Source: Xanthostigma xanthostigma | Taxonomy: Eukaryota; Arthropoda; Insecta; Raphidioptera; Raphidiidae | Reading direction: 5' to 3' | Length of the DNA stretch: 64,000 bases | Assembly (NCBI GenBank): GCA_963575645.1 | Contig: OY754475.1 | Location: forward strand, 17,708,509 to 17,772,508 | Part shown: one piece after another, positions 42,720-53,599 of the stretch | Position numbering within the stretch: position 1 is the stretch's first letter | Layout of the letters: each line of letters starts with the position of its first letter | Position numbers and translations under genes: made by a program | The notes under the pieces: generated by a model | Told to the model about the DNA's origin: nothing | Databases searched by the model: none | The model's input: only the letters and a program-made list of their open reading frames with translations

Positions 42720-42935
42720 CTAGTTAGTGCATTTCACCTGAATAGAAGCTTATTTTTGAGATTTTTGCAACATTTTTCATTAATGCTCCGCTCCTAATGG
42801 TCGTAACGTGATAGCCTTCCTCGATAAATGGGCTATCCAACAAACATTTTTTTTTCAATTTGAACCAGTAGTTCCTGAGATTATCGCGTTCAAACAAACA
42901 AACAAACTCTTCAGCTTTATATATTAGTATATAGA
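42720..42935 (-). mobile_element. Family H Helitron 5' end, copy 4
   Basis: Minus-strand TC at 42935-42934 begins tctatatactaatatataa. It continues through ctcaggaactactggttc to about 42720 (tcaggtgaaatgcac). The 3' half is missing. Confidence 0.65.
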
Positions 42936-43203
42936 TATACAATCCTGAAAAACACAAACGTAACAAAAAAGAAAATGAAATAAAACAAAGCATATGAACC
43001 GTGTATCTTTATAATTATGTACTACCGGCAGGTAATTAAATTCCTACTAAACCACAATTAGGTATCCTTATGAGAACGTTGCTTTCCAAATAATAATAAT
43101 AATACTCAAACACTGATTAATTTAGGTATATTAAAACACAGGCTGTTCCAATAGAAATACAACTTACGCTGAATCTATACAGTATGTAAACACGTAAGGT
43201 GCA

Positions 43204-43738
43204 CATAGGGAAATTAACATTGGGAAAAAATGACTGGATCAGAGTGATCCTTGAAATCTTGTTTTTCAATTTGACAGATAATATTCTTTTGCAAAATGAA
43301 TGTGTATACTACCGAAGAAAATTTTCAAATGATTACAACATAATCGGACTTTTTTATTAATGGGACATTAAATTCCCAAAAATACTTAAATATGGTGCGA
43401 AATCAAATATCTCCGCCTATTGGTGTTGAAACTAAAGATATTGGGTCACTGATTTACCAACGCGCATACGTCATACCAGTCAGACAATTTTTGAAAGAAA
43501 TGTTTCCAAACAGATAGAGTTGTTTTTTTGTTTTATTTTTGTACAAAAAAAAGATAATTTAATGATTTATAAGAGCTTTTTATTATTAAAAAGCCAAGTA
43601 AAATAAAAATAAATCAAAATAAAATAGAAATCCTCAAGATTACCACGAAAATTCAATAGAAATAACAATTAATGCAGTCATGGCTAACTCTGATCCAAGT
43701 ATTTTTTCCCAATGCTAATTTCCCTATGAAAACGAAAC
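43204..43738. mobile_element. Terminal-inverted-repeat MITE (catagggaaattaac)
   Basis: About 535 bp with ends catagggaaattaacattg and caatgctaatttccctatg, followed inside by tggatcagagt / actctgatcca. No clear duplication of flanks. No coding. Confidence 0.6.
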
Positions 43739-44561
43739 GTAACTCTCTCTCTTTCTACCTTCACTAACTTATATCTCCCTCTCAACTTCCGTTCGTCTCG
43801 CCCCATCACAGCGATCACAGTTTCCGTAAATTTTTCGTCACGCTTTTATCAGCTTACTCCGCAAGTCAAGCGTGCGTAAAGAAGTTTTACTTCAAAAAGT
43901 TAAATAGGAACCCTTATATTTTTTTGCAGATTCGGATTCCTGGCATCAAAATAAGTAAGTTTTGTCCGAAACAGTTTTTCAAATTTCGTCGCAAATAAAA
44001 TTGCAAGTTTCCAATTAAGAATTCAAAATTCGAAAAGAAGAATATTTCTACCATGATCTACGTCATCGAATGTTTATTTTTAACGTGTTTTGGGAACACC
44101 ACTTTTAAAGGTTCGTTGACCTCTACGCATTAAAACAAATGAAAAATGTATAAAAATGTGCGCGAAATATTTTCAGTTTCCAACCTTTTCTTTTTCATTT
44201 TATCATTATGAATAATTCATATTTCGCGCCATTAAAACGGATACTCAAAAGCACGATTTTCCAACACCTACTATAAATTCGTATGTGTTTCTGAGGTCAC
44301 CAGACAAAGTGGCTTATAGCTTAAGAGCCAGGATGACAACACATATTTTAACAAACCTGAAATTTTTATGTTATTTATAGTAATATTATAAGCCTATATT
44401 TATGATGGCAGACATTTCCTCCGGTTGTAACATCCCGGTAGACACAATAAAAGGTCCGCTTTATGAGCGCTTTATGCAAACATATAAGAGCGAGTGAGAG
44501 CATACGATGGCTTTTTTTTAACAGCTTCATGAAATTACAATTAAGAAAAAAAAATATTTTA
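43739..44561. other. Unassigned stretch
   Basis: Includes a (CT)-rich tract near 43745. Words such as gcgtaaagaagttttac and ttcggattcctggcatc suggest an old repeat, but no partner is in the window. Confidence 0.35.
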
Positions 44562-44940
44562 AGGGGTGTATTAAGGGTTTACATTTTTTATTTTTACCAA
44601 ATACTATGTCTTTTTCACATAATAAAGCCACACTCTTTGTAATAACCATATATACTTTTATTATATACCGAGCTAAGAATAAAATCGCAATCGAATCATT
44701 AGGGCGCAAAGACATATTTCTGTCTTTTTTTAAGTCGTAAGAACTCGTTGGTTCTGATTGGCTAACGCCATAGATAAAGACAAAGTTTTTGATAAAGAGA
44801 GATATACTCCATGCTAATATATATTGTCGGAATAACCGAGGAATTATTTCGAAAAAAGAGACGCAGATATATTTTCGATACGCTTTGTTGCCTTCGCTCA
44901 CCGCACATTGACAAAATAGACAATGCTTCATATTATAGTA
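44562..44940 (+). repeat. Family J repeat, forward copy
   Basis: taccgagctaagaataaaat and gattggctaacgcc precede acaaagtttttgataaag, gacgcagatatattttcg and accgcacattgacaaaat. It is collinear with 48020-48425. Confidence 0.6.
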
Positions 44941-44952
44941 ATTATTATATAC

Positions 44953-45806
44953 TAGGGTGTGCCATTTTTAGGCGACTTTTTTTTTCAACAAAAAAACAGG
45001 CTGAAAACCTTCGAAAATGTGAAAAAAAAAAGTCACACCAAAGATGAGTTCTTAATATTAATATTAAGAGGTGCCTGTTCCGAATTTTCCATTTTCCATC
45101 TAAATAACATAGGAAAAAAAACATATTTTTTGCTTTTTTTGTAGTTTTACAATAAAGCATTGTAAAAATAATCTCGAATATGATTCTCACAGGAAATTGA
45201 ACGCTCTACAAAAAATCTCCAATATATTTTTTCATAGAGTGAACCCTACTGAAGATATTTAAACTTAAAGTTCGAAATATATGAAATTATTACTTTTATT
45301 TTATTAGACTAATACTGATGACTTTTTTTATGTCTTAAAAATTAATTTTATGAAAAAAAATAATTTCGATATAAGTATAATTTCCGGTCTGTGGGAAAAT
45401 AATTTTTTTTCATAAACTTAATTTTTAAGACATAAAATAGTCATCAGTATTAGTCTAATAAAATAAAAGTAATAATTTCATATATTTCGAACTTTAAGTT
45501 TAAATATCTTCAGTAGGGTTCACTCTATGAAAAAATATATTGGAGATTTTTTGTAGAGCGCTCAATTTCCTGTGAGAATCATATTCGAGATTATTTTTAC
45601 AATGCTTTATTGTAAAACTACAAAAAAAGCAAAAAAAATGATTTTTTCCTATGTTATTTAGATGGAAAATGGAAAATTCGGAACAGGCACCTCTTAATAT
45701 TAATATTAAGAACTCATCTTTGGTGTGACTTTTTTTTCACATTTTCGAAGGTTTTCAGCCTGTTTATTTGTTGAAAAAAAAAGTCGCCTAAAAATGGCAC
45801 ACCCTA
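44953..45806. mobile_element. 854-bp near-perfect palindromic hAT-like element
   Basis: Two arms of about 414 bp (44953-45366 and about 45397-45806) are inverted and differ at only a few sites and homopolymer lengths. The loop is about 30 bp (contains ttccggtctgtggg). Ends are TAGGGTGTGCC / GGCACACCCTA, flanked by a perfect 8-bp duplication ttatatac (44945-44952, 45807-45814). Inner landmarks: gttcttaatattaatattaa and gagcgttcaatttcctgtg. No transposase or ORF is supported; open frames are mirror shadows. A transcript through it would fold into one very long hairpin. Confidence 0.9.
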
Positions 45807-45814
45807 TTATATAC

Positions 45815-46263
45815 ATGGTAATACAGTAGGTATATTGTCGGCAGGGTTTGGCACTGCGACCCGAGTTTTTTTGTTAAATAATTACAGAAAAATATTTAAA
45901 ACCTATCGTACTGAAGTAATCTACAAGAATTTAATTTGTTTCTTAATGTATTTTAATATAGTTCAAGCGCCTCTCAATAAAACTCTTCACTCAACTGCAA
46001 GCGACTATTCTATTTCATGCTATTTTTAAACGTCCTGTAAATATTCCCAACAAGCTAGTAAACAAGCAAATATAGTGGCGAATTGATGAATGCGCAATTC
46101 AGTAAATATTTGATAAAACACAATTAGAATACCACACACGAATACTATACAAGCAAAAAACGTACTGTGTGTTATGAATATTAAATAGATTTATTATATT
46201 ACATACTCTACCGTTGCGTAACCTAGGCTATACTGTACTGACGTCACATGGATCATGATTGCA
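45815..46263. other. Unassigned stretch
   Basis: A 64-codon open frame (45835-46029) shows no domain. Confidence 0.35.
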
Positions 46264-46353
46264 ACCAAACCATAGAGATATCACAATAGAGTACACTAGA
46301 GAGCAGTGAAAGTGTTTGCAATTAAGAGAGAGAACAGTTCCTTATCTCTATGG
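46264..46353. mobile_element. Family E hairpin MITE, short copy
   Basis: accatagagatatcac to cttatctctatggt, with gtgaaagtgtttgcaatta inside. It lacks the second half seen at 33328-33561. Confidence 0.6.
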
Positions 46354-46364
46354 TAATTAAATAA

Positions 46365-46406
46365 ATTAATAAAATTACGTTGTTATAACAACGTAATTTT
46401 ATTAAT
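46365..46406. repeat. Perfect 42-bp palindrome
   Basis: It reads attaataaaattacgttgt and its exact complement around the centre tataa at 46385/46386. It lies 12 bp right of the family E copy. Confidence 0.8.
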
Positions 46407-47104
46407 GAAAATATATGAGGGTTAATTTTATTTCTATCAAAATGTCATTAATAATTTTGAATATTTGTCGAATGTAATTATTAAATCATGTTTGAATTTT
46501 CAGTATGCCCTTATAACTATATGATGTATAATATATATAATATATATTCTAGTTTTGAATTACACAATAAGTATAGAAATTGCCAGAAGTGCACTGATTT
46601 TTCGCAATATTAGCGCCTTCTGGCGGCTCTTTATCTTCCGCCTAGCCTTCTGGCAATTTTTTCCCTACTTACTTGTACTATCTCCTATTATTCTGCAAAT
46701 TTTCAGCTTTGCACCGAGTGACTCCTACCCCTCCGTAGCCAGCTCTCCGTCTATAAGATCTACTTATAGAATATCGAAAAGAGTTGTGTCTGTGTTATGA
46801 CGACAATAAAAGCGTCTGTTTTACGAAAAGAGATGGTTTTTAATTAAAAATATTCATACAATTAATTTGAGTAAAATGTATAAATCCACTTACAAATTAA
46901 TCATCAAATGAAAACATCTGCTATGTGATAGAAAGGCTGTTTTTAATTAAAATGCTGTTTTAATGAGAAAAATGGCAATAATTAATTGCTTTGCTTTAAC
47001 TGTCGTTATATAAAAGTTCATTGTAATGTATGTAATAATTGAATTTCTAAAATTCAAATTAAAAAAAGTTACGGAAAAGAATACCTACTATTATAATTTA
47101 CTAT
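46407..47104. other. Unassigned AT-rich stretch
   Basis: An 81-codon open frame (46555-46800) has no recognisable domain. Confidence 0.35.
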
Positions 47105-47865
47105 GAACTCAGGTCAAATCTAAAAAAAAAAATGCCAGCCAATTGGGCGACAGGACCATTCGAAATTCAAACATACTAGGTAGGGAGCTAGTGACGATTT
47201 TACTTACAGTATTTCCTCAAACCTGAACGGAAAAACTGCAGCCTGGCAGCTAAAAGACCGGGGATAATGCGTAAGTGGTAGACCCGGTCAAAGATGTCAA
47301 ACTAGAGGTGTCACTTAATATATTTTATTATGTTTGAAATTTCCCTGAGTGATAAGTTCAGGCGTCCTTGAGCACAAAAACTCAAGTCTGGCATTTCGTA
47401 CCCGGGACATCCCTTGTATGGTAAAAGGTTGAACATGTCAAAACTCGTAGCTCCCTCAAAATATTTCATCAAGACTGACTTTTTGAAATCTGACATCATG
47501 CCTGTACTAGATTGAAAAAATCAGCTTGATAAAATATTTTGACGGATCTACGAATTTAGACATGTTCAACGCTTTGCCGGATAAGGGTTGTCCCGGGTAC
47601 GAAATGCCAGACTTGAGTTTTTGTGCTCAAGGGCATCTGAACTTATCGCTCAGGAAATTTCAAACATGTCAAAATATATTAAGTGACACCTATCTTTGAT
47701 CGGGTCCACCCTCACAATGTCCCAGACTGCGGTTTTTACGTTCAAGGTAGTGCCCTTAATGAATGTACAAAAACTCAGGTTTGAGGAAATACTGTAAGTA
47801 AAATTGTCACTAGCTTCCTACCTATTCTGACATTTTATATATTATAATAAAATTTTTGGTTTTGT
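47105..47865 (-). repeat. Family B 3' end split by a 650-bp foldback
   Basis: Inverted B sequence (agccaattgggcgacagg) at 47120-47176 resumes at 47826 with tctgacattttatatatt. The break corresponds to the middle of the B 3' block. Confidence 0.55.
47177..47825. mobile_element. Long foldback element with about 300-bp diverged arms
   Basis: Ends taggtagggagctagtga and tcactagcttcctaccta. Inner pairs: gtatttcctcaaacctga with its inverse, ctcaagtctggcatttcg with its inverse, tttgacatgttcaac words. The arms have drifted at many sites, unlike the 44953 palindrome, implying greater age. No ORF of note. Confidence 0.65.
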
Positions 47866-48019
47866 CGCCGGATTGGCTGTTTGTTTTCGCTGCTAGATTC
47901 CAGGCGTGATATTCCGCTGGATGTTAAGATTGTTTGTATGCATGTTGATTTCATGCAATGCGCCTTCTGAAGTTGGATTTGTAGATGGTTTTGTTGAATA
48001 TCAACTATAATGGACGCCA

Positions 48020-48425
48020 TGTTTCTTTATGACGTTTATCCATATACTTTTATTCTATACTGAGCTTAGGAATAAAATCGCAATCGAACCATTAGGGTGC
48101 AAACATATACTTCTGTCTTTTTACGCCGTAAGAACTGGCGTATCCAGAAGAGCAGAACAAGCACGGGGGACCCGGCTTAAGAAATTTCTAATTTGCTCCC
48201 TCCTGAGCCAAAAGTTGGGTAACGTCACAGAAAAAGACAAAGTTTTTGAAACAGAGATACTTTATTCAGATTGAATGCAAGTACATCGACCATTCCTATC
48301 ATCGGAAAAATCAGGGAATTACATCGAAGAAAAAGACGCAGATATATTTTCGATACGCTTTGTTGCGTTCACTCACCGCACATTGAGTAGATAGACAATG
48401 ATTCATATAGTAAATTATTAAATAT
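48020..48425 (+). repeat. Family J repeat, forward copy with interposed segment
   Basis: Matches 44562-44940 at both ends. The part 48138-48235 (gcgtatccagaagagcag ... ccaaaagttgggtaacgtc) is only partly shared with the inverted copy at 30064-30330. Confidence 0.55.
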
Positions 48426-48469
48426 ATGCGTTTACCCATATCTCCCACGTGACAAGACAAAGTTTTCTG

Positions 48470-48640
48470 ATTGGTTCTTGCTCAAAGTCAGCAGAGTACC
48501 CAAGCAAGAAAAATTGCCACTGTTCTAATTTTGAAATCTAGCGGACTCTGCAAGAACATCATTTCCATCTTTGTACCCAACGCGACGAACAGCACAAGTT
48601 CGAGAAAAAAATCCAGCGACTTGTGTAGAGGCCTCTACCT
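48470..48640 (+). mobile_element. Family C element, 3' portion
   Basis: ttggttcttgctcaaagtc, gaaaaattgccactgttct and catcatttccatctttgtac follow the family C order. The outer terminus (gtgtagaggcct) is decayed. Confidence 0.45.
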
Positions 48641-49052
48641 AAGATTTGAGCATAAATTTAAAGTTAATAAATAAACTAAAATCCGATTTTAAATAAAAGT
48701 TTAAAAAAAATGCCGTCGACAAATGAAGCAAGAATACAAATGAAATCAGGAAACACATATATATAAGATTATTTTTTATCATCCGAACTTTCAAAGTCAA
48801 TATAACTTTGTTATTAATGGTTGCGTGAGCATGAAATTTTCACAGATTTTACAACTCTCATATAGAATTTTTTATAAGCCGTTGGCAACAATGATATAAA
48901 TGTCAAATGTTTTCTGTTTTCGACTTCTTCAGTCTAGTAAGTTTAGTTTTTTACAACAAAGTTTTTTAAGGTTAGATTTTCATGTCAAAAAAATTGATTT
49001 GACAATGACCTTAAATTGTGATTGCAGTTTCCATACGTCAGGAGCAGTCTTC
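48641..49052. other. Unassigned stretch
   Basis: gatttgacaatgacctta ... catacgtcaggagcagtct near 49000-49050 is shared with 31870-31920; otherwise nothing was seen. Confidence 0.35.
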
Positions 49053-49173
49053 AAACCATAGAGATATAAGTAACTAGTGTCCGCTAGTTCGTATGCTTGC
49101 CCAGTTCAGAGAAAGAACGGCTGCAGAAAACCCAGATATTTGTTTACTCAAATTAGCATTGTTTTGTATCATT
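49053..49173 (+). mobile_element. Family E hairpin MITE, partial copy
   Basis: accatagagatataagtaac through aacggctgcagaaaaccc to ttttgtatcattaataata. Confidence 0.55.
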
Positions 49174-49490
49174 AATAATAATAATATTTATTGGTTAAAA
49201 GACCAAAAGGCATAAGTTCAGCTATAGAAGCTGTTTTACAACTTAACCTATCATTACATAACTATAACACACATGAGTACATGATTTATAATTTATAAAA
49301 ATCATTATTGCATAGTGTCTGTGATTAACAAAATACATATCAATTTTATTAACACTTCGTATTAAAAATAGGCGAATTAATATGCATTTTAAGAAATATA
49401 CATATATAATCTACATATAAAATCCAACGTGGCTAATATTAGCATAGTCATGGCATAATATATGAAATTTTTACTTCAAATTATATAATA
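49174..49490. other. AT-rich repeat remnant
   Basis: aatatttattggttaaaag with accaaaaggcataag looks like a LINE 3' UTR in inverse orientation; no coding part is kept. Confidence 0.3.
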
Positions 49491-50108
49491 CTAGCGGTCC
49501 CGCCCGGTTTCAGCCGGGTGCAAAAGAATGAATGGGGAAGGAAGGGACATGAGTACACACATTCATCTTAGTTTACCGAGATGAATGTTGTGTCCAAATT
49601 TCATGATGATCGGAGTTACCGTTCAAAAGTTTTTGTCGATAAAGAGCAGTATTTAAACTTTTTTTAACTAATATTTTTTTTTAAATGAATTAAATAAAAT
49701 TAAAATAAATTTAAATGTAAGCCGTAGAAGAAAGCAATGTAAAAAAATAAAAAAAAAATAAAAATATATTCACCCAACGTGGGGCTCGAACCCACGACCA
49801 TGATATTGACAGTCGCATGCGCTACCGATTGATCTACCTGTGGTTGTGTTCTTTCATCACTAATATGAGTATATCTAGTTAGTGCATTTCACATGAATAG
49901 AAGCTTATTTTTGAGATACTTTTTGCAACATTTTTCATTAAAGCTCCGCTCCTAATGGTCGTAGCGTAATATTATATAGCCTATAGCCTTCCTCAGTAAA
50001 TGGGCTATCCAACAAAAAAAAAAATTTATTCAATTTGAACCAGTAGTTCCTGAGATTAGCGCGTTCAAACAAACAAACAAACTCTTCAGCTTTATATATT
50101 AGTATAGA
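49491..50108 (-). mobile_element. Family H Lep1-like Helitron, full-length copy
   Basis: On the minus strand it starts A|TCTATACTAATATATAAAG (50108) and ends accgCTAG|T (49491), the expected Helitron A|T insertion. The 3' hairpin is gggtgaaac...cgggcggg type (plus cccgcccggtttcagccggg). It contains a tRNA-Lys-like pseudogene at 49771-49843. There is no coding. Confidence 0.8.
49771..49843 (-). pseudogene. tRNA-Lys-derived pseudogene
   Basis: The minus-strand 73 nt align base for base to an insect tRNA-Lys(CTT) frame: D loop aatcggta, T arm gtgggttcgagccccac, 3' strand gttgggt. The acceptor 5' strand ccacagg does not pair with it, the anticodon stem has two mismatches, and the loop reads ctGTCaa instead of ctCTTaa. 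A and T-rich DNA adjoins the 3' end. It is not a working tRNA gene; it is probably a retroposed or SINE-derived copy carried by the Helitron. Confidence 0.75.
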
Positions 50109-50479
50109 TTAGAGACAACCCATTGCTCTATTTTTTTTCTGAAGGGGTTTAATTTTAGAACTGTATATTCCGGTGGTACTTTATTATAGAGATTGGCAGC
50201 CAAATACGAAAAACTCCCTTTATATTTAGTTGTTCTATGTCTCGGGATTTCTAGTTGACATTTAGCACGGAGTTTGACAGAGTACAAATTCTCATTACGC
50301 CAAGATATGAAATTCGAGAAACGAACGCTAAACGCATTATTATTATCATCAAGTTTCTGCCCCGGTTCGAGAAAATCGTAGATCCGGGGCTGATGCGAAC
50401 ACACAAAAAAAAGAAGAAAAAGACGATCATTATTTGTATGGCAATCGGTACGGTCGGATACCACTAGGTATAACAACAC
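50099..50479 (-). pseudogene. LINE reverse-transcriptase C-terminal fragment
   Basis: A minus-strand open frame with NNNAFSVRFSNFIS, then PRHRTTKYKGSFSYLAANLY, then NKVPPEYTVLKLNPFRKKIE and a stop at 50099. HRTTxYxxSFSYxAxxLYNxxP is the signature of the ORF2 C-terminus in insect LINEs. The N-terminal 30 codons (from a CTG/TTG-rich region) are probably not part of it. The Helitron copy sits immediately beyond the stop. Confidence 0.7.
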
Positions 50480-50500
50480 TGCCGCGATTGAGTTTATTTA

Positions 50501-50694
50501 TAGTACTAACAGACTGTCGAACTTGGTTCGAAGCGGACAGCGGATCTGGTCCGCTCCGTACCAAATCTGTTCGTCTGTACGGTAGTCTGCGTGTCCGCCC
50601 GGTTCGATGGGAACATATTCGGTCGTCTGTTGCAAGATCCGCCGTACCATGTCCGTTGTCGGACCGGACCAAGTTCGACCGTCTGTTAGCACTA
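50501..50694. mobile_element. Harbinger-like MITE, GC-rich
   Basis: 194 bp with ends tagtactaacagactgtcg and cgaccgtctgttagcacta, flanked by TTA on each side (50498-50500, 50695-50697), the usual PIF/Harbinger target. The interior is rich in gtccg/cggac words and is GC-richer than its surroundings. Open frames on both strands are a by-product of composition. Confidence 0.7.
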
Positions 50695-50820
50695 TTAGTT
50701 GATTAATCAAAAGCAAGCAATTAAAGGAAACGCAATTACAAAATCCGTATTTATATAATCACTTTTAAAATACGATTCCGTTTCAACGTACTCTTTTTAA
50801 ATATAAGTGGGTTCTAAATA

Positions 50821-51336
50821 CAGTGTAAACTCTTTATAACGAAACTCAAGGGACCGAGCATTTTTTATCGTTATAGAGAGTTACCGTTATATGGAGTGAA
50901 GAAAGAAAAACAACCAAATTAACAATAATCTTCAATGTACTGTATAATCTCTTTATAACGAATTTTAAGAGACCGAACATTTTTTTCGTTATAAAGAATT
51001 TTCGTTATATGGAGGGAAGAAAGAAAAATAACCAATTTTTCAATGTGGTGGAATAATCTTCATTAAATAATAGGAATTTTTCGATAAGTTTGGCGTTATC
51101 AAGTGCTTGTTGAATAGATGGTGATGGTTCAGAATGGTCCTCTTTATGTCTGTAAACATTTGCTGACGCCTAAATATGAACATATTTCTTCGTAATAGAG
51201 AATGGCTGTTGCGTTATAAAGAGGGTATTAATGTATAGGTTTTAAGGTAAACCAACCAAATCGTAAAAATTTCGACTTCATAAGTTCATAGGGAGTTTTT
51301 CGTTATAACGAAGGACGTTATAAAGAGTTTACACTG
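50821..51336. mobile_element. pogo/Tigger-like MITE
   Basis: 516 bp with ends cagtgtaaactctttataac and gttataaagagtttacactg, flanked by TA (50819-50820, 51337-51338). The subterminal word ttataacgaa recurs five or more times, with a second copy of the end at 50938-50960. There is no transposase. Confidence 0.8.
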
Positions 51337-51426
51337 TATTTACGATCGCAAGACAAAGTGGCGTATGTGAATTTTCGATGATTTTTAGTTGAGATGTTAT
51401 AGGATTAGTGTCCGACCGAAACCGAA

Positions 51427-51505
51427 ACTCAAGTCCGTTGCACACGAGGCTGGATTTGCCGCTAGGTTCCTTGCTTTTCACTACTAGTTTTCTAGCGCTG
51501 ATAGG
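51427..51505 (+). mobile_element. Family C left-end fragment
   Basis: agtccgttgcacacgaggctg followed by actactagttttctagcgctg. Confidence 0.55.
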
Positions 51506-51950
51506 TGTAGAATAAATTCGACATATCCATTTATAGCGGTAGAATAAAAATAAACACTCGACGCACATGGATCTCCGAAACAGCCAATAGCAAGCTAGAA
51601 GGCGGGCGCAATGCATTCACGTCACTATGACGCGGTGGCCTCATCTTTCGCCGCGCGTACTATACACAACACGGTATTAATGCTAACTAACAGTGTTGTT
51701 TTGATAAAGCGAGTTTCCAAAACTAAAAATTAAATGCTCAGCCACACAAACGGCAGATTTTTTGAACACACGCTCTTTTATTGTCCCAATGGGACGATGC
51801 ATGCGTTCATGCAAAGCCGTTAGTGCCAAAATCTGTCCCTAGAGTAATAAGATAAAGCAGCCGTGCAGTCAGTGAGAATGCGTTTTATGCTCATACCACT
51901 TCGCGTGTTTGTTATTTTTTGACAGAATATATGTTACGGTCTATACCCGA
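51506..51950. other. Unassigned stretch
   Basis: Locally GC-richer around 51590-51670. No supported frame. Confidence 0.35.
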
Positions 51951-51954
51951 ATTC

Positions 51955-52085
51955 GGTCAATAACTGAAATAAATGCGCAAAACTAGTTTTGACCAACGAA
52001 TATTTGCCAAACCAGAAATCTTACATTTAAACGGGTATTGAGTGTTATAAAAACTAGTTTTGCGCATTTTCAGTTGAACAAAACT
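51955..52085. repeat. Small inverted repeat with aaaactagtttt cores
   Basis: tgcgcaaaactagttttga (51975) and aaaactagttttgcgcatt (52050) are inverted and each contains the palindrome aaaactagtttt. A third, changed core, aaaactagttctgtcc, follows at 52081. Confidence 0.5.
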
Positions 52086-52500
52086 AGTTCTGTCCATTTT
52101 TGAACGGACAGTACTAATTCCGCTTGGTTTATTCAATCAACGTCCGAACCCGAACAAAAGTAGGGTTATGTTCTTGTTTATGTACCTATCTATTGAAATG
52201 TTCTCCTGAATGTTATAATTAATATAATTGTGGGATATTCAGTGTGATAATTAAGTAAAAATGCAACATCATATACATGACCAGAATTATATAATTTGTC
52301 ACCTTTTGAGCTATTCTGTCCATGTACACGAGTATTAATTACAGGTTGAAATGCGTACTTCTTATTTTTTCCATTTTTTCAAATAATTTTCATTGTTTAC
52401 TATTATAAAATCATCCCATTTACTTCATTAATTAGATACTAGAGACCGCCAACTTCGCCAGTAGTGCTGCCTCTATGTTTCACGCACGGTCCCCATAATA

Positions 52501-52576
52501 GTTATTGGCGTAACTAGTAGTCTAAGTCATTCATGGCGCTGACAGGTCATGACTTAGCCTACAAGTTACGCCCATA
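52501..52576. repeat. 76-bp imperfect palindrome
   Basis: ttattggcgtaactagtag, tctaagtcattcatggcgc and the inverse gacttagcctacaagttac, gcccataa fold over almost the whole length. Confidence 0.6.
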
Positions 52577-52833
52577 ATTTTATTCAACAATTGCGCGTTA
52601 TTCATGTTTTATTTATTGTTATTAATGAGATGTTGTAAATATCTATTTATTTCTTTATAAAAAAAAACTGTCAATACTAACAGCACCAAACAGCACGATT
52701 CAATGTTTTGGTTTGAGGTTAGCCGGTTATGAATAAACTCCATGTGGAAAACATTCGGCCTCTCAATTTTAGCCTCAATGGGTAACAAGGGGGAGTTGTT
52801 GTTACCTACTATTTCGTTACGACTCAGAAAAAA

Positions 52834-53456
52834 ACTGTTAATGATTTCTGTTCTAGAACCAAAAATTTCAACCATGTATCATGTTTTCTCCTCTATGTTT
52901 CGTGCGCGGAGGACTCGATGCTCGGAATCGACGTTCGGAAATGACGCTCAAAATTTCATACGTCTCTCAGCTATGTGTTGCGCGGAAAAAATTGACGCGC
53001 AAAATTGACGCGCAAAATTGACGCTCAAAATTGACGCGCAAAATTGACGCGCAAAAAATGAAATCATGGTTAAATAAAAAAAAATAAAAAAAATTGACGC
53101 TAGTACCCCAGGGCTAAAACATGATACATGTTAAAATAAAAAAAATTGACGCTAGTACCCCAGGGCTAAAACATGATACATGTTAAAACTGTTAATGATT
53201 TCTGTTCTAGAACCAAAAATTTCAACCATGTATCATGTTTTCTCCTCTATATGTTTCGTGCGCGGAGGACTCGATGCTCGGAATCGACGTTCGGAAATGA
53301 CGCTCAAAATTTCATACGTCTCTCAGCTATGTGTTGCGCGGAAAAAATTGACGCGCAAAATTGACGCGCAAAAAATGAAATCATGGTTAAATAAAAAAAA
53401 ATAAAAAAAATTGACGCTAGTACCCCAGGGCTAAAACATGATACATGTTAAAATAG
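52834..53456 (+). repeat. Tandem duplication of about 354 bp with 13-bp gacgcgcaaaatt arrays
   Basis: Two copies start at 52834 and 53188 (actgttaatgatttctgtt). Each holds gcgcggaggactcgatgctc and a run of a 13-bp unit gacgcgcaaaatt, five units in the first copy and two in the second. Each ends in gctagtaccccagggctaa blocks (53100, 53150, 53415). Short open frames there reflect the repeat. Confidence 0.75.
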
Positions 53457-53599
53457 TTACGTTTATTTTCATTACTCCACAATGGCCGAGCTAGTAGGAA
53501 TCTTCATTGAGTTATGACAAGTAATTGTCACCAGTCGGTAAATGGCTATTTAGGGTTCGGTTTTTAGGCATGATAAAACATGAATAACGCGCATGAGTT

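Noticed and set aside
44527-44931. 134-codon minus-strand ORF
   Set aside because: Within family J; the frame is not kept in the other two copies.
49771-49843. Functional tRNA gene (anticodon GTC)
   Set aside because: The acceptor stem does not pair and the anticodon stem has mismatches; the body is tRNA-Lys-like, so it is a pseudogene.
50430-50716. Overlapping ORFs of 72-90 codons on both strands
   Set aside because: Caused by the GC-rich, stop-poor composition of the Harbinger-like MITE.
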